NCBI RefSeq assembly: GCF_014858725.1
Contig: NZ_AQGV01000015.1
Span: 372,001 to 436,000, forward strand
From: Pseudoalteromonas aurantia 208
GTDB taxonomy: Bacteria; Pseudomonadota; Gammaproteobacteria; Enterobacterales; Alteromonadaceae
Direction: 5' to 3'
DNA: 64,000 bases
Shown here: in pieces, positions 1 through 9,624 of the stretch
Layout: the number at the start of each line of letters is the position of its first letter
Numbering within the stretch: the first letter of the stretch is position 1
Program-made: the position numbers and the translations under genes
Notes under the pieces: model-generated
What the model was told of the DNA's origin: nothing
Seen by the model: only the letters and a program-made list of their open reading frames with translations
Databases searched by the model: none

Positions 1-1553
1 CGTGCTCGTTCAGGTGCTTTGCCTGAAATGATTATTGGTAAGTTCACTTCGGAGGTGGGGGTAGGCAATGACCAAGGTGAACAAATATCTGGCTCAATAC
101 ACCCCCTAACACGATACCGGTAGTCACCTGATATATGAGGTGCCATATCAAAGTTTAGTTGCGACGTTGTTTGAAGTAAGGTTAACCATTCTTGCTGATT
201 TAACGCAACTGAAAGTTGATAATAATTAGCGACGGAAATACCACTCCATGCTATGGAGATCTTATTATTACTGTTGCTAACTATAAGATTTTTTGGCACA
301 TCGATAAGATCACCTGTTGTCAGCTCAGGAGTAGGTTCAGACCAGTGGCCACAAACTGTTTCTTGATTGATGACAAAGCATGAGCGGACACGATAACTGA
401 ACCTACCAGGTTGTGAAACCCGGTGTGAAAAAGTGGTTTGTTGTTGTGATCTAAACGTTGACCACGATATGCCATCACTTGAAATCGACACTTCATATAT
501 AGCCGTATCGTATACCGCATTCCATGAAATTCTGTGCTGATCACCAATTCTTTGTGCTGTGACATTTGTAGGGGTTGAGTTATTTGAATTATTAAATATC
601 ACGTTAGAGACAGGGGATACTGGTGAGCACACCGACTGTGAAAATTGTTGGAAACACGCTGTGATACGGTATTGATAAGCGCCGTGAACCTGAGGTGAAT
701 GTTTAAAATAGGTATTCAGTAAGCTTGTAACATAAACCCAATTGGCGTTGTTAAATGATAATTCAATGCGGTAATCGTTTGCATGTTCAACCGCTTGCCA
801 CTTTATAATATTTTCACCTGTAGTGTCAGAGCTCGTTGCAACAACAGTTGTTACTGAATCATGGACTAGATTGCTGCTAACTGTTTCCGAAAGCGTACTC
901 CAAGGGGAACATTTGTTTTTTAACGTATCGCAAGCTTTAACACGGTACGTGATAGGGTCATTAATAATGGTTTTAAGCGTCAAGTATGTTTGTTCTGTTG
1001 ATTGATAGGTTTGCCATTCGCCTTTGCCGATTGATAGTTCTACGTGGTAAAGCGTTGCCTCAGTAACACTGTTCCAGTTCACTACATGAGTATTGTGTTG
1101 TTCAATGGCTGTTAAGTTTTTAGGGGCTTTAATAGGTAAATCTATCGTAATGTATGCTGAATTTGTAACTAATTGACATTTATCATTATTACAACCTTTT
1201 ACACGATATTGGTAATCAGCGCTTTGTGTTTTAACTAACTTTATATCGGTCTTGTTTCCTTGATAAACTGGGGTCCAGCTATTTTTGGTATTGTCTCGCT
1301 GGTATTCTTCAACTATCCAATTAGTAAATGTATTTTTTGACTGCCAACTTAAGTAAATTTCACCGTTGGTACTGTCAGCTTTGACAGCGATTGAGCCTGT
1401 AGATTCTTGCTTGATATCATGTTGTATATAATCGATAACTAAAGGAATAAATCCATTACTGGCATAGCTTTGGGCACTCATCATGATTAGGGTAAATACC
1501 ATAATCAATTTTATTGGTGGTTGATTCTTGTTGTGGATTAATCGAGTAAACAT
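1..1553 (-). CDS. secreted protein with fibronectin-III-like modules (5' part, runs off the window)
   Basis: An open frame read by hand on the reverse strand starts at ATG 1553 and stays open to base 1, so about 517 N-terminal residues are visible and the rest lies outside. Residues about 15-32 form a hydrophobic signal peptide ending in AQSYAS. The rest is a chain of roughly 90-100-residue beta modules. Five of them end in a Y-R-(V/I)-x-x-C motif (YRVKGC, YRVKAC, YRITAC, YRVRSC, YRVRGC) followed by a second Cys and often PWS, which is typical of fibronectin-type-III-like modules. In marine gammaproteobacteria such modules often form the N-terminal stalk of very large RHS/YD-repeat surface proteins, but no RHS sequence is visible here, so that is inference. 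It lies 19 nt downstream of the 246-residue secreted protein and is probably co-transcribed with it. Confidence 0.75.
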   Translation of the reverse strand, partial: MFTRLIHNKNQPPIKLIMVFTLIMMSAQSYASNGFIPLVIDYIQHDIKQESTGSIAVKADSTNGEIYLSWQSKNTFTNWIVEEYQRDNTKNSWTPVYQGNKTDIKLVKTQSADYQYRVKGCNNDKCQLVTNSAYITIDLPIKAPKNLTAIEQHNTHVVNWNSVTEATLYHVELSIGKGEWQTYQSTEQTYLTLKTIINDPITYRVKACDTLKNKCSPWSTLSETVSSNLVHDSVTTVVATSSDTTGENIIKWQAVEHANDYRIELSFNNANWVYVTSLLNTYFKHSPQVHGAYQYRITACFQQFSQSVCSPVSPVSNVIFNNSNNSTPTNVTAQRIGDQHRISWNAVYDTAIYEVSISSDGISWSTFRSQQQTTFSHRVSQPGRFSYRVRSCFVINQETVCGHWSEPTPELTTGDLIDVPKNLIVSNSNNKISIAWSGISVANYYQLSVALNQQEWLTLLQTTSQLNFDMAPHISGDYRYRVRGCIEPDICSPWSLPTPTSEVNLPIIISGKAPERA

Positions 1554-1572
1554 ATTGGTTAGGCCGTTATCT

Positions 1573-2313
1573 TTACAATATAAGGCATGCGTGCTCACCA
1601 CATAGCGGGTCAACGTAGCTAAAATCAATAGAATGTAGGTTGTACGTAGTTCGGGGTATTTTGCTGCAAACACCAGTAGTGGAGCTGCTCTGAGAGTTAG
1701 CGTTTATCGAGGTGTAGCTATTACTGGTTTGATAATATGATTTTTTGGACAGATCGTAATAGATCGCATTTCTATACGTTGAATAGGGAGTTCCCGAGCA
1801 ATCCTCGCTATTATAATAAAATTGACTAAAGTCTCGAACCCGAAGCTTATAGTGTTGTACTTTTCTAGGCTGTATTGAGTCGAGATAGAAAATACTTGAA
1901 TTTTGGTAGGTCAATATTGGACCTATACGGGTTGTACCATCTCCTTTGTACAAGCTTACTTGTGAACCTGAATCTGGTGTTCTCATTGCTGTGACAGGTT
2001 CAACGGTAATGCTAAGAGCTCGTTCTACATTAGGAACGTCTGCACAATCTTGTGCGCTGACAACTGAAACATTGAGACCACTGGCTAATGAGGTTGCCAG
2101 CAATGAGTAGAGTGTACGCCCACTGGCAGAGGTTAAGGACACTGACCATTTATCGGCTTTTTCGAGCGTTACACAAGTTGGGCTTTGCGCTGTTTTTGCT
2201 TCGTTAGTTGCAAATATAATTGTGTCTCCCTCGACATTTAATGAGGTTACTTTTGCAGCAGCAAAGGTCAGGCTTGGAATTACTAGCGCAATAAGCGGTA
2301 ATAAAAATTTCAT
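1573..2313 (-). CDS. small secreted protein of unknown function upstream of the Fn3 protein
   Basis: 246 residues starting with a clear Sec signal peptide (MKFLLPLIALVIPSLTFAAA). The mature part has four Cys in its C-terminal third (around YNSEDCSG, GVCSK, PLCGEHACLIL) and one or two earlier ones, fitting a disulfide-bonded periplasmic or extracellular protein. The N-terminal half (a beta-rich stretch with a W-S-V-S-L-T core and an A-Q-D-C-A-D motif) looks like the small secreted proteins that often precede large Fn3/RHS-type genes in this group. The upstream ribosome site reads AAAAGGAAACCC before ATG. The gene order and 19-nt gap suggest an operon with the next gene. I cannot name a biochemical function; it may be a chaperone or partner of the large protein. 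Confidence 0.7.
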   Translation of the reverse strand: MKFLLPLIALVIPSLTFAAAKVTSLNVEGDTIIFATNEAKTAQSPTCVTLEKADKWSVSLTSASGRTLYSLLATSLASGLNVSVVSAQDCADVPNVERALSITVEPVTAMRTPDSGSQVSLYKGDGTTRIGPILTYQNSSIFYLDSIQPRKVQHYKLRVRDFSQFYYNSEDCSGTPYSTYRNAIYYDLSKKSYYQTSNSYTSINANSQSSSTTGVCSKIPRTTYNLHSIDFSYVDPLCGEHACLIL

Positions 2314-2569
2314 TAATGGGTTTCCTTTTAAAAAATGAGTGGCACGTCAAAGTCTATTTGTAAGGTTCAGTAGTATTAAATGATTAGGTTTGGCGAAATA
2401 GAACTTTTTAGAAATAATTACAATAGCTTAGCATTATATCAATTAATTTTTGTTGTCGCTATAGGGACGAAAGCTTTTTTGATTCGAATGTATAATTATG
2501 TGCCTGTCCTATATTACTCTCTTTGCCCTATATTTCACTCTTCCTATTTTACTTTTATTCAACTACGCC

Positions 2570-5500
2570 TTATTCATCATTTAACTTCAAATAGAAGTCA
2601 AAAGCCAAAAACTCAGATGCTTTGATATTGGAGTTATTTTTTATTTCATTAACCAATAAATTTTCATTATTTTGAGACGTCAAGCCATTAATTGAATGGG
2701 CGATTTTGGCAATGGACTGAGAGTAATTCCCTTTGCTAACGTGTTTTACTATTTGATGCCCTTTAGTGTCTAATTCAATCAGGCCATAATAGTAAAATAA
2801 CAGCAGGTTAAATATCTCCCTTTCATCTGCCCTATTGCATAATATTTTTTCAAACACATTGGTAAATAGCAGTTTGTAGTCCAAGTCTAGATATTTTTCG
2901 AAATATTCACAGTGCATAAAGTCAATAGTCGCTTCTTGTTCGCTCGTATTTGTTATTTTTTTATTTTTTACCAAAAGTTCAGCCATCATAAAGCACAGAT
3001 CTTGAGGCAAATAATTAATAACAAAATAAACCGCGGATAAAATATCATCCTTGCTTATCAAGCGGTCGAAATTATACAAAAACATGGTGAAGCCTGTTTC
3101 ACCACTTTTAGATATAAAGTCAAAAGCGCCTTCTAGCCCGCCGAGCTCAGCAAAGCTGGTTTCAAAAAAGTAAAAAGACAAAGCGCGTACATGCTCATAC
3201 TGAGAATTACAGATACAATAAAGAAACTTATCATATTCTTCTTTGTTCAAATTACCTTTGATAATAGACACGGAAGATATCAAAGTGTCGAATAGTAGTT
3301 TTTCATTTGATGAGATAAGAAATAAAAGCTGATAAAAATTATCGTGAGCAATTGCATTTTCTAACACTCGCTTTTTAACATCAGAGCTGCGTGTTGATAT
3401 CAATATGGGGATTAAGCAGTCTGAATCCATTTTGTAATCAAGTAACTTAACCGCAGCCTTTTCAAAGTGACAAATTAGTTCGCTTGCTGTATTAGTTATA
3501 ACTTTACAAAATTGCGTTATCAGCTTTTTTCGAGCGGCTTCTGTAACATTGCTCAATTCTAGCCTATTAATTAGAAGTAATATTTTATAATCAGTAAATA
3601 AATATATTTTACTCAATATTAGTTTGCTAAATTCATCTGTATGGTGCTCATCAAAAATAAAATCAGTAACGATATTAATCATGAATTCAGTTTTGGCGAT
3701 GCTAAGCATTTCAAAAAGATGTGTTCTTACTCTAAAGCATAGCTCGCCCTTTGTGTGTATCGCACAAATTAGAACAACTTTGAGGTTGAAGTTATGCTCG
3801 TTGTCTAAGAAAGTTTTCATCATATCTATATTGAGCTGTTCATTCGTATCGTTTAATTTTATTTGCTGAGAAACCTCAGAGTATAGCTTAGTATCACTCA
3901 CTGAATAGTCATTAATATATGCGTTATAATCAAACCCTAAACCATCTTTAAAAACATGAGATAGGTATACAAATAACCTAAAGTGATGATTTGAAATGTT
4001 TTGTGTGTTGAGCTGCCTTAAGTGATTTTTTACATGAAAATTTGGGATTAATTTGTAGAAAAATTTTAGTTTTGTGTCATTATCTACATCTAAATGATAA
4101 AGGGACTCTATAAAAACATCAAACACATCTTTGTTAAATATAAAGTCACATAGCATTTCAGCTAGATTCCTATTAAACAACTGGTTTTTTTTCGCAATTC
4201 GAGATAAGAAAAAATTCATCGCTTTTTTATTTTTTAGAGACGATTTTATTGATTTTAAACAGTCAGATTCATCTAAGGGGAAAGGGCAATGGTTGACTAT
4301 ATAGTCAAATAACTTTGTACGAGTAAAATCTGTTTTTGATAATATATTCAATAGTCTTTGAATTTTATAAGAAAGTTTCTCCAGTTCATATGTCTTTTTA
4401 ACTTTTCTAAACTCTTGATAAGCTGCATTGATCAATGCACAGTCTGCCTCTGTATTGCCAAACTCAATAGACAGTAACAGAGCGAGTTCAAAGCGGGAGC
4501 TGCTAACCTTTATTGTGCCTTTTTCTTTAGCGACAGCTAAAATACATTGCACCATGTAGAAGTCATTTTTTATTGATGCAAAATACAATGTCCAGATTTC
4601 ATACCATGACTGTTCATCACCAAATTGTCGAAACAGGCTTACCGCTTTTTCACAGGCTCTGTTTATTGACAGTGCACATAAATATTCTTGAAAAGTTAAA
4701 TGAATGAAGCTAAACGCTTTTTCAAGTCCATTGTCTTCTTTTTCAGAAAAAATACCTAAATGAGACTTACAAATTTTGTAGAACTTTTTTCGCTCTTTTG
4801 AGATGCTAACCTTACTAAAGTCATTCGCTTGCAAGTAGTCATCAAGTAATTGGTCGATTTCAGTTTTGGAAAAAATAACTTGGTTTGTTTGGCACCCATA
4901 GGAAGCTACTTTTGAAAGAAATCCTTCAAGTGAAAAGTCAGGCAGTTCAGAGTCGTTGTAATGGCGTTCAACCTCATTAAAGAAAGAGTCGGTGACTTTA
5001 GCATAGAACTCCCATTTGTCTTTTGGTAACTCTCTAAAATCATTTATAAATAAAATGATAAATGTTAAGAAAAGAGGATTGCTACGTAAATCTCGAACGC
5101 CGATGTTACCACTGGACTCCGTAAGCATTGCTTTTATATCAATAGAAAAGTTGAGATGATTAGAAATTTGTAGCTGCCACTTGTCAATGATCTCCGTGGA
5201 CTGAGATTGTGTCAGTGGTGCTAAGTTGAGTATGGTCCAACCACTACTAAATAACAACCGGGGAGCATCTGAAATACGGCTCGATATAACGAAACGGTCT
5301 GTTGGCCGAGTAGTCTTGAGCAACGCTATGTCATCACATACTTTTTCACGTATTTCTTCGCCTCTAATTTCGTCAAATCCATCAAGTAACCAAACCACTT
5401 TACAGTGTTCGATGATAAACTTGAGATCATTTGGGCTAATAGAAAAATTACCAGCTAACTGACTGATGGTATAGCTCATCAAATTCCCATCGAGTATTGA

Positions 5501-6808
5501 TGAGCGAGAATTAAGCTTTGCCAGTTTTAGGTGAATTGGAAAGTACGGACCATTACAAGAAAAGTGGTGCCTAATGAACATTTTAAGTAATGTGCTTTTA
5601 CCTTGCCCAGGCTCACCCAATAAAATAACTGCGTGACTTTTATTTATTACGCTAAATGCAGGAACTCGCTCTGAACCACTAAAATGCTCAGCATATTTTT
5701 CAGTTTCGCTGTATTTTAAATACTCTCCAAGAGGAATGCTTTTATCTATTGCTTCATCGTTGATATAGCTAGAAAATTTATCAAAGTCTTTGGTTTGAAA
5801 TTCGTTTACCTTTTGTTCAATATGAGACTCACTACTGTGCTTGAAAACATCTGGCTCTATAAAAACATGCTCTAGCTTTACATCTAAAAGAGAGCGACTT
5901 TTTGTAATTCCGCCAATCGTCCTGGAGTCAATGGCATTATTGACTTCATTTAAAAATGCATAATATTTTTTTTGCCAGGTTGTGTCGATATGCGCACTTT
6001 CATTTGGCACCAAGTTTACCTCATCAGATAGCTGCATGATTAAGCCTTCAAGTTCGCTTTCTGATGTGTAAGGAACCACTTCGATATTATAGGCAGTGCG
6101 CCATGATTCTAGCTTGAATATATCTGGGTTATAAATAAAAGCATGGAATTTTTTAGCTTGTCGCTTGGAGGTGTTTCTAGCGACATTTAGAATATTTAAA
6201 ATATGAGGATCACTGAGGCTGTAGCCTATAAATAAAAAATGCGAATTCACCATTAAATTAGTTAAAAAGTTACAAGCTGTACTTCTTTTTTGCGCCCAGC
6301 CTTGGTAGTCCTTATTCGTTAAAGTGTGTTGATCATATAAGTCGCCATGCAAATGAATGGTGCTTTTCTCACCAATTGATAATCGCTCATAGTCATTTTC
6401 GTTAACAATGGGGGGGTTATCGCAATAACGCGACAGTAAATCATCATAATTTGTGGTGGTTATATATTTGAAAGGCATGCTTAACAAAGCACTATGAGCA
6501 CTTGATGGCTCGAACAGCTCAGCATTTAACGCAACTCTGATTTTTTGCTCAAGCTCATTACGTCCAAAGTTACTTTCGATATAATCAAAGACTTCTAACG
6601 CAGAAGTGGATGCCGTAATCTTATCGCTAATATTATATATCTTAGCAACATCAACCATCAAATCTCGCCACAGAGGCATTTTTTTGTCTTTGTGAATTTT
6701 ATGCTCGGCAAGTCTAGATAACCCAGCACCTGCAACCAAAACTAAATTGTTTGTTTTTAATTTGCTGCTTAATATAGATATTTGTTCTTCGGTATTTGTT
6801 GTTTTCAT
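2570..6808 (-). CDS. SIR2-NACHT STAND ATPase (NLR-like antiphage candidate)
   Basis: 1412 residues from the ATG at 6808 (an in-frame GTG/ATG at 6838/6835 would add 10; neither has a good ribosome site). N-terminal SIR2-like domain: GAGLS (27-31), TTNYD (119-123), HGD (155-157) and GYSLSD (196-201), the usual NAD-binding and catalytic positions of the SIR2_2 family. A NACHT ATPase follows: Walker A GEPGQGKS (399-406), Walker B with LLDGFDE (about 475-481) and the winged-helix signature FIHLTFQEYL (702-711). The C-terminal half (about 750-1412) is a long helical region without obvious LRR or TPR consensus, probably the ligand sensor. Known relatives with SIR2 effectors on STAND ATPases sense phage proteins and deplete NAD+. 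The gene stands alone and looks AT-richer than its neighbours, consistent with acquisition as a defence gene. Function is inferred from architecture. Confidence 0.88.
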   Translation of the reverse strand: MKTTNTEEQISILSSKLKTNNLVLVAGAGLSRLAEHKIHKDKKMPLWRDLMVDVAKIYNISDKITASTSALEVFDYIESNFGRNELEQKIRVALNAELFEPSSAHSALLSMPFKYITTTNYDDLLSRYCDNPPIVNENDYERLSIGEKSTIHLHGDLYDQHTLTNKDYQGWAQKRSTACNFLTNLMVNSHFLFIGYSLSDPHILNILNVARNTSKRQAKKFHAFIYNPDIFKLESWRTAYNIEVVPYTSESELEGLIMQLSDEVNLVPNESAHIDTTWQKKYYAFLNEVNNAIDSRTIGGITKSRSLLDVKLEHVFIEPDVFKHSSESHIEQKVNEFQTKDFDKFSSYINDEAIDKSIPLGEYLKYSETEKYAEHFSGSERVPAFSVINKSHAVILLGEPGQGKSTLLKMFIRHHFSCNGPYFPIHLKLAKLNSRSSILDGNLMSYTISQLAGNFSISPNDLKFIIEHCKVVWLLDGFDEIRGEEIREKVCDDIALLKTTRPTDRFVISSRISDAPRLLFSSGWTILNLAPLTQSQSTEIIDKWQLQISNHLNFSIDIKAMLTESSGNIGVRDLRSNPLFLTFIILFINDFRELPKDKWEFYAKVTDSFFNEVERHYNDSELPDFSLEGFLSKVASYGCQTNQVIFSKTEIDQLLDDYLQANDFSKVSISKERKKFYKICKSHLGIFSEKEDNGLEKAFSFIHLTFQEYLCALSINRACEKAVSLFRQFGDEQSWYEIWTLYFASIKNDFYMVQCILAVAKEKGTIKVSSSRFELALLLSIEFGNTEADCALINAAYQEFRKVKKTYELEKLSYKIQRLLNILSKTDFTRTKLFDYIVNHCPFPLDESDCLKSIKSSLKNKKAMNFFLSRIAKKNQLFNRNLAEMLCDFIFNKDVFDVFIESLYHLDVDNDTKLKFFYKLIPNFHVKNHLRQLNTQNISNHHFRLFVYLSHVFKDGLGFDYNAYINDYSVSDTKLYSEVSQQIKLNDTNEQLNIDMMKTFLDNEHNFNLKVVLICAIHTKGELCFRVRTHLFEMLSIAKTEFMINIVTDFIFDEHHTDEFSKLILSKIYLFTDYKILLLINRLELSNVTEAARKKLITQFCKVITNTASELICHFEKAAVKLLDYKMDSDCLIPILISTRSSDVKKRVLENAIAHDNFYQLLFLISSNEKLLFDTLISSVSIIKGNLNKEEYDKFLYCICNSQYEHVRALSFYFFETSFAELGGLEGAFDFISKSGETGFTMFLYNFDRLISKDDILSAVYFVINYLPQDLCFMMAELLVKNKKITNTSEQEATIDFMHCEYFEKYLDLDYKLLFTNVFEKILCNRADEREIFNLLLFYYYGLIELDTKGHQIVKHVSKGNYSQSIAKIAHSINGLTSQNNENLLVNEIKNNSNIKASEFLAFDFYLKLNDE

Positions 6809-7289
6809 AATTAGGGGAGATAAAGGCCTGAGCATCACGACGAAAAGGACTTATTTATCTCATTTTTTTAACATTATAACAACGTTTTTCAATGGGTGTT
6901 GCTAACTATTCTAAAGATGAAAAGTTAACATATATAGGTGCTTAGTTTTTGTTAAACAAAGCAATCAAGGTGATTTTTCTATAATATTTAATTGCACAAC
7001 CCTTAACCATGTCGTTGTGCAATGTAAAAGGCGCTGAGTCCATATACAATTCGAATTTATTTTAAAATGCCCGAATTCAAGTTCCAAATGCACCACGGAT
7101 AATAATTAGATACTTCTCAGCTTCTGCTAATGTGCGACCAAATACAATGCTTAAACAGGTTAACGATTAGTAAGCTATAAAATCACTAAACAATTGAATT
7201 TAAATAGGAATCCCGTTATGGTGGCACACTAATTAAAACCAATTTTAAAATGAGTAATTCTACAGACTCGTTATAAGGAGAGGGAAGCT
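6809..7289. other. intergenic region between divergent genes
   Basis: About 480 AT-rich bases separating the reverse-strand SIR2-NACHT gene from the forward PhzF-like gene. It must hold both promoters, but I cannot pick convincing -35/-10 pairs by eye. No RNA gene, repeat or conserved short ORF seen. Confidence 0.5.
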
Positions 7290-8153
7290 TTGGAGCGTAT
7301 CGAAGTCACGTTAGTCAATTCATTTACCGACAATGGAACAGGTGGTAACTCTGCGGGGGTTGTTTTTAACGCCGATAAATTATCAAATACGCAAAAATTG
7401 AAAATCGCGCAGGCTGTTGGGTTTTCGGAAACCGCTTTTGTTTCAGAGGATAACGAAGCGGATTTTGAAGTCTCTTTTTTTACGACTACCAGTGAGGTCG
7501 ACTTTTGTGGTCATGCTACGCTCGCTGCGTTTTCAACAATGTATCAAAAAGCTATTATCCCTGTTGGAAACTATGTTCAACGCACCAAAGCTGGAATGCT
7601 TGCTGTGTGTATTGATCCAAATGGCAAGATAGTTATGGAGCAACAATTACCACAAAAGTTGCGTGATTTTTCATATCAAGAAATATCAGATGTGCTTGGT
7701 ATTGAAGTTGATATCCTAGAAAGAACGACATTGCCTATAGAAGTTATTTCAACAGGACTACCCGATGTCATTATTCCTGTTCCGTTAGGTTTTTTAGATA
7801 AAATAAAGCCAAACGATCATAATATTGCCGAATTTTGTAGAAAACATAAAGTGGTTGGCTTCCATGTTTTTGAACTTTACGAACAGCAAAATACATTAAC
7901 CGCAAGCTGTCGTAATTTTGCACCACTGTTTGGAATTTCTGAAGAGTCGGCAACAGGAACTTCTAACGGTGCGTTAGCCTGTTATCTCGCCGAACATTTA
8001 GACATAGGGTGCGACTACGTTTTTGAGCAAGGTAGGGCAATGAATTGTACTTCAATCATTACCGCTTCTGTGCAAATAGAAGAGTCACAAGTAATCGATG
8101 TGAGAGTCGGTGGGTTCGCTGATGTTATTGATACTGTTGAAATCTCTATATAA
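7290..8153 (+). CDS. PhzF-family isomerase/epimerase
   Basis: 287 residues, the usual length for the PhzF / diaminopimelate-epimerase-fold family. The start is TTG at 7290, chosen because AAGGAG lies at 7275-7280 and the frame begins with a typical PhzF beta strand (RIEVTLVNSFT). Family marks: G-G-N-S-A-G near residue 18-23, the acidic catalytic position in GFSETAFV (Glu47), the E-V-D-F-C-G-H-A-T loop, and the second-domain motif ESATGTSNGAL around residue 217. PhzF homologues isomerise small carboxylic acids, but most family members lack an assigned substrate. No phenazine genes are nearby, so a phenazine role is unlikely. It appears monocistronic. Confidence 0.88.
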   Translation: MERIEVTLVNSFTDNGTGGNSAGVVFNADKLSNTQKLKIAQAVGFSETAFVSEDNEADFEVSFFTTTSEVDFCGHATLAAFSTMYQKAIIPVGNYVQRTKAGMLAVCIDPNGKIVMEQQLPQKLRDFSYQEISDVLGIEVDILERTTLPIEVISTGLPDVIIPVPLGFLDKIKPNDHNIAEFCRKHKVVGFHVFELYEQQNTLTASCRNFAPLFGISEESATGTSNGALACYLAEHLDIGCDYVFEQGRAMNCTSIITASVQIEESQVIDVRVGGFADVIDTVEISI

Positions 8154-8405
8154 CAAGAAAATAATAACGCCGCTGGGTAGCTAGGAACGCTATTCTAGAA
8201 CTGTTATCAATCAACGACTACGATCTTTTTGATTCACAACCCCTTTGATTCGACATACTCGTTATGGTGCTGGCTTATTTTTAAGCTACCACTCGAAACC
8301 GGAGGTGAATACCAAGGGGAATAGTTTGTGGTGCTAAATTAGCTTACTGTCAGCAGTATGTCGTGTATTTTTCGTCACCGACACTTATTAACAGCGGAAG
8401 TTACA

Positions 8406-8693
8406 GTGATAGATAAAAAATCTGAACATTGGAAAGCGCAGCATTGGTTCTTTAGAATATCAGCTTTGGGCACTGCATCACGAAAAGCTCAAATTAGAAT
8501 CGAATTGGTACTTTTAGGTTTGGTTATTTTGGAAACCATCATGAGCTACTTCGATCCTATACATACACCCGTAGCACTGATATTGATGTACAGTCTTTAT
8601 AGCCACGTTGTTTTTATTAGGTATGGTGATAAGAATCATGCTTGGGACACGCAAAATACAAGGCATGTTAAAAGTTCTAAAGCGGTGGGTTAG
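8406..8693 (+). CDS. small membrane protein of unknown function
   Basis: About 95 residues if started at GTG 8406, which has GGAAG five bases upstream; an in-frame ATG at 8358 would add 16 residues but has no ribosome site. After a polar, Trp-rich N-terminus (EHWKAQHWFFRI) it has two likely membrane segments (IELVLLGLVILETIMSYF and PVALILMYSLYSHVVFI) and a charged tail (RYGDKNHAWD). I do not recognise the family. Codon use looks normal, but the short length leaves doubt that it is expressed. Confidence 0.45.
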   Translation: MIDKKSEHWKAQHWFFRISALGTASRKAQIRIELVLLGLVILETIMSYFDPIHTPVALILMYSLYSHVVFIRYGDKNHAWDTQNTRHVKSSKAVG

Positions 8694-8920
8694 ATGTTGC
8701 TTTGCGAAAGAGGTGGGGAGATGAATTAATGATGAGGTTGTTAGTACTGATTTAAATTGCAGTGTTAAATTATACCCCTGCTAAAGTTGCGTATATTAAG
8801 ACCCTCTGGCAAATTTAAAAGACGAAGTAAGATTACTAAATTACAATTTACGCTTGTATTAACGAATAGGCAGGGTATCGTATAGCAAAAATTCTACCTT
8901 GTTTTTAAATTGGAAGTCTG

Positions 8921-9616
8921 ATGCGTAAACTGTTGTTATTGCTTTTATGGTTGTCGACCCCGGCTATGGCCTATCAAGTTCAGCCTATGATCGTTGATCT
9001 TGCATCACAGGGTAAAAAGTCACTCGTCACATATCGACTGCAAAACCCCAGAGACACTGCTCTGCCGATTGAAATTGAGGTGTTCAAGCGTACATTCGAT
9101 GAAAACCAAAAAGAAGTGTTGGTACCAGCAGAAGATGACTTTATTGTACTTCCTCCACAAGTAGAAGTACCTGCAAAGAGTTATCAAGTATTTCGCGCTA
9201 AATATTTAGGCTCCCCTGAGTTAAAAGAAACCAACTCCTACCGCATCGTTTTTAAACAATTACCCTTACCTAACGAAGATGAAGAATCCGGTGTTAAAAT
9301 GGTATTCAACTTTGCAACCTTAGTTTTTGTCAGTCCCGACGGCGTCAATGCGCAACAAAAAAGTACGCTAAACTGTGTGCAACTAGACGACTGCACATTG
9401 ACAATTAGTAATGAGGGTCAACGCGTGCTAAACCTTTCGCACTTTGACTACCATTTTCATCAGGGTAAAACCATTGTGCAATGGGCACAATTTCAATCTA
9501 TCACACCCGGGCGCTTTATTATGCCAGGGCACAAAGTAGAGCTAGATCTGAAGCCCCTGTTAGGGGAAAAGCCTACGAAAAGTGCCGCGCTTATCAACCT
9601 GTTTAGTAAAAAGTAA
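8921..9616 (+). CDS. periplasmic pilus chaperone (PapD-like)
   Basis: 231 residues, the size of chaperone-usher chaperones. Sec signal peptide with likely cleavage after TPAMA, then an immunoglobulin-like N-terminal domain: YQVQPMIVDLASQGK... followed by strands ending in PAKSYQVFRAKYLG and the G1-strand-like YRIVFKQLPL. The second domain starts near residue 130 (VKMVFNFATLVFVSP). Cys pair near residues 147 and 152 (LNCVQLDDC) may form a disulfide. It should hold pilin subunits in a folding-competent state and deliver them to the usher. The usher starts about 8 nt after its stop, so the genes are co-translated in one operon. It lies nearer the archaic/alpha type of chaperone than classical PapD; the exact clade is uncertain. 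Confidence 0.88.
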   Translation: MRKLLLLLLWLSTPAMAYQVQPMIVDLASQGKKSLVTYRLQNPRDTALPIEIEVFKRTFDENQKEVLVPAEDDFIVLPPQVEVPAKSYQVFRAKYLGSPELKETNSYRIVFKQLPLPNEDEESGVKMVFNFATLVFVSPDGVNAQQKSTLNCVQLDDCTLTISNEGQRVLNLSHFDYHFHQGKTIVQWAQFQSITPGRFIMPGHKVELDLKPLLGEKPTKSAALINLFSKK

Positions 9617-9624
9617 GATAAGTG

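Noticed and set aside
820..1010. Short frames on either strand at 320-565 and 823-1005
   Set aside because: They are shadows of the continuous reverse frame of the Fn3 protein that runs off the window.
2380..2625. Forward 81-residue frame
   Set aside because: AT-rich intergenic sequence running into the 3' end of the SIR2-NACHT gene; aromatic-rich product without a ribosome site.
7290..8153. Phenazine biosynthesis gene phzF
   Set aside because: Only the family fold is supported; no other phz gene is present.
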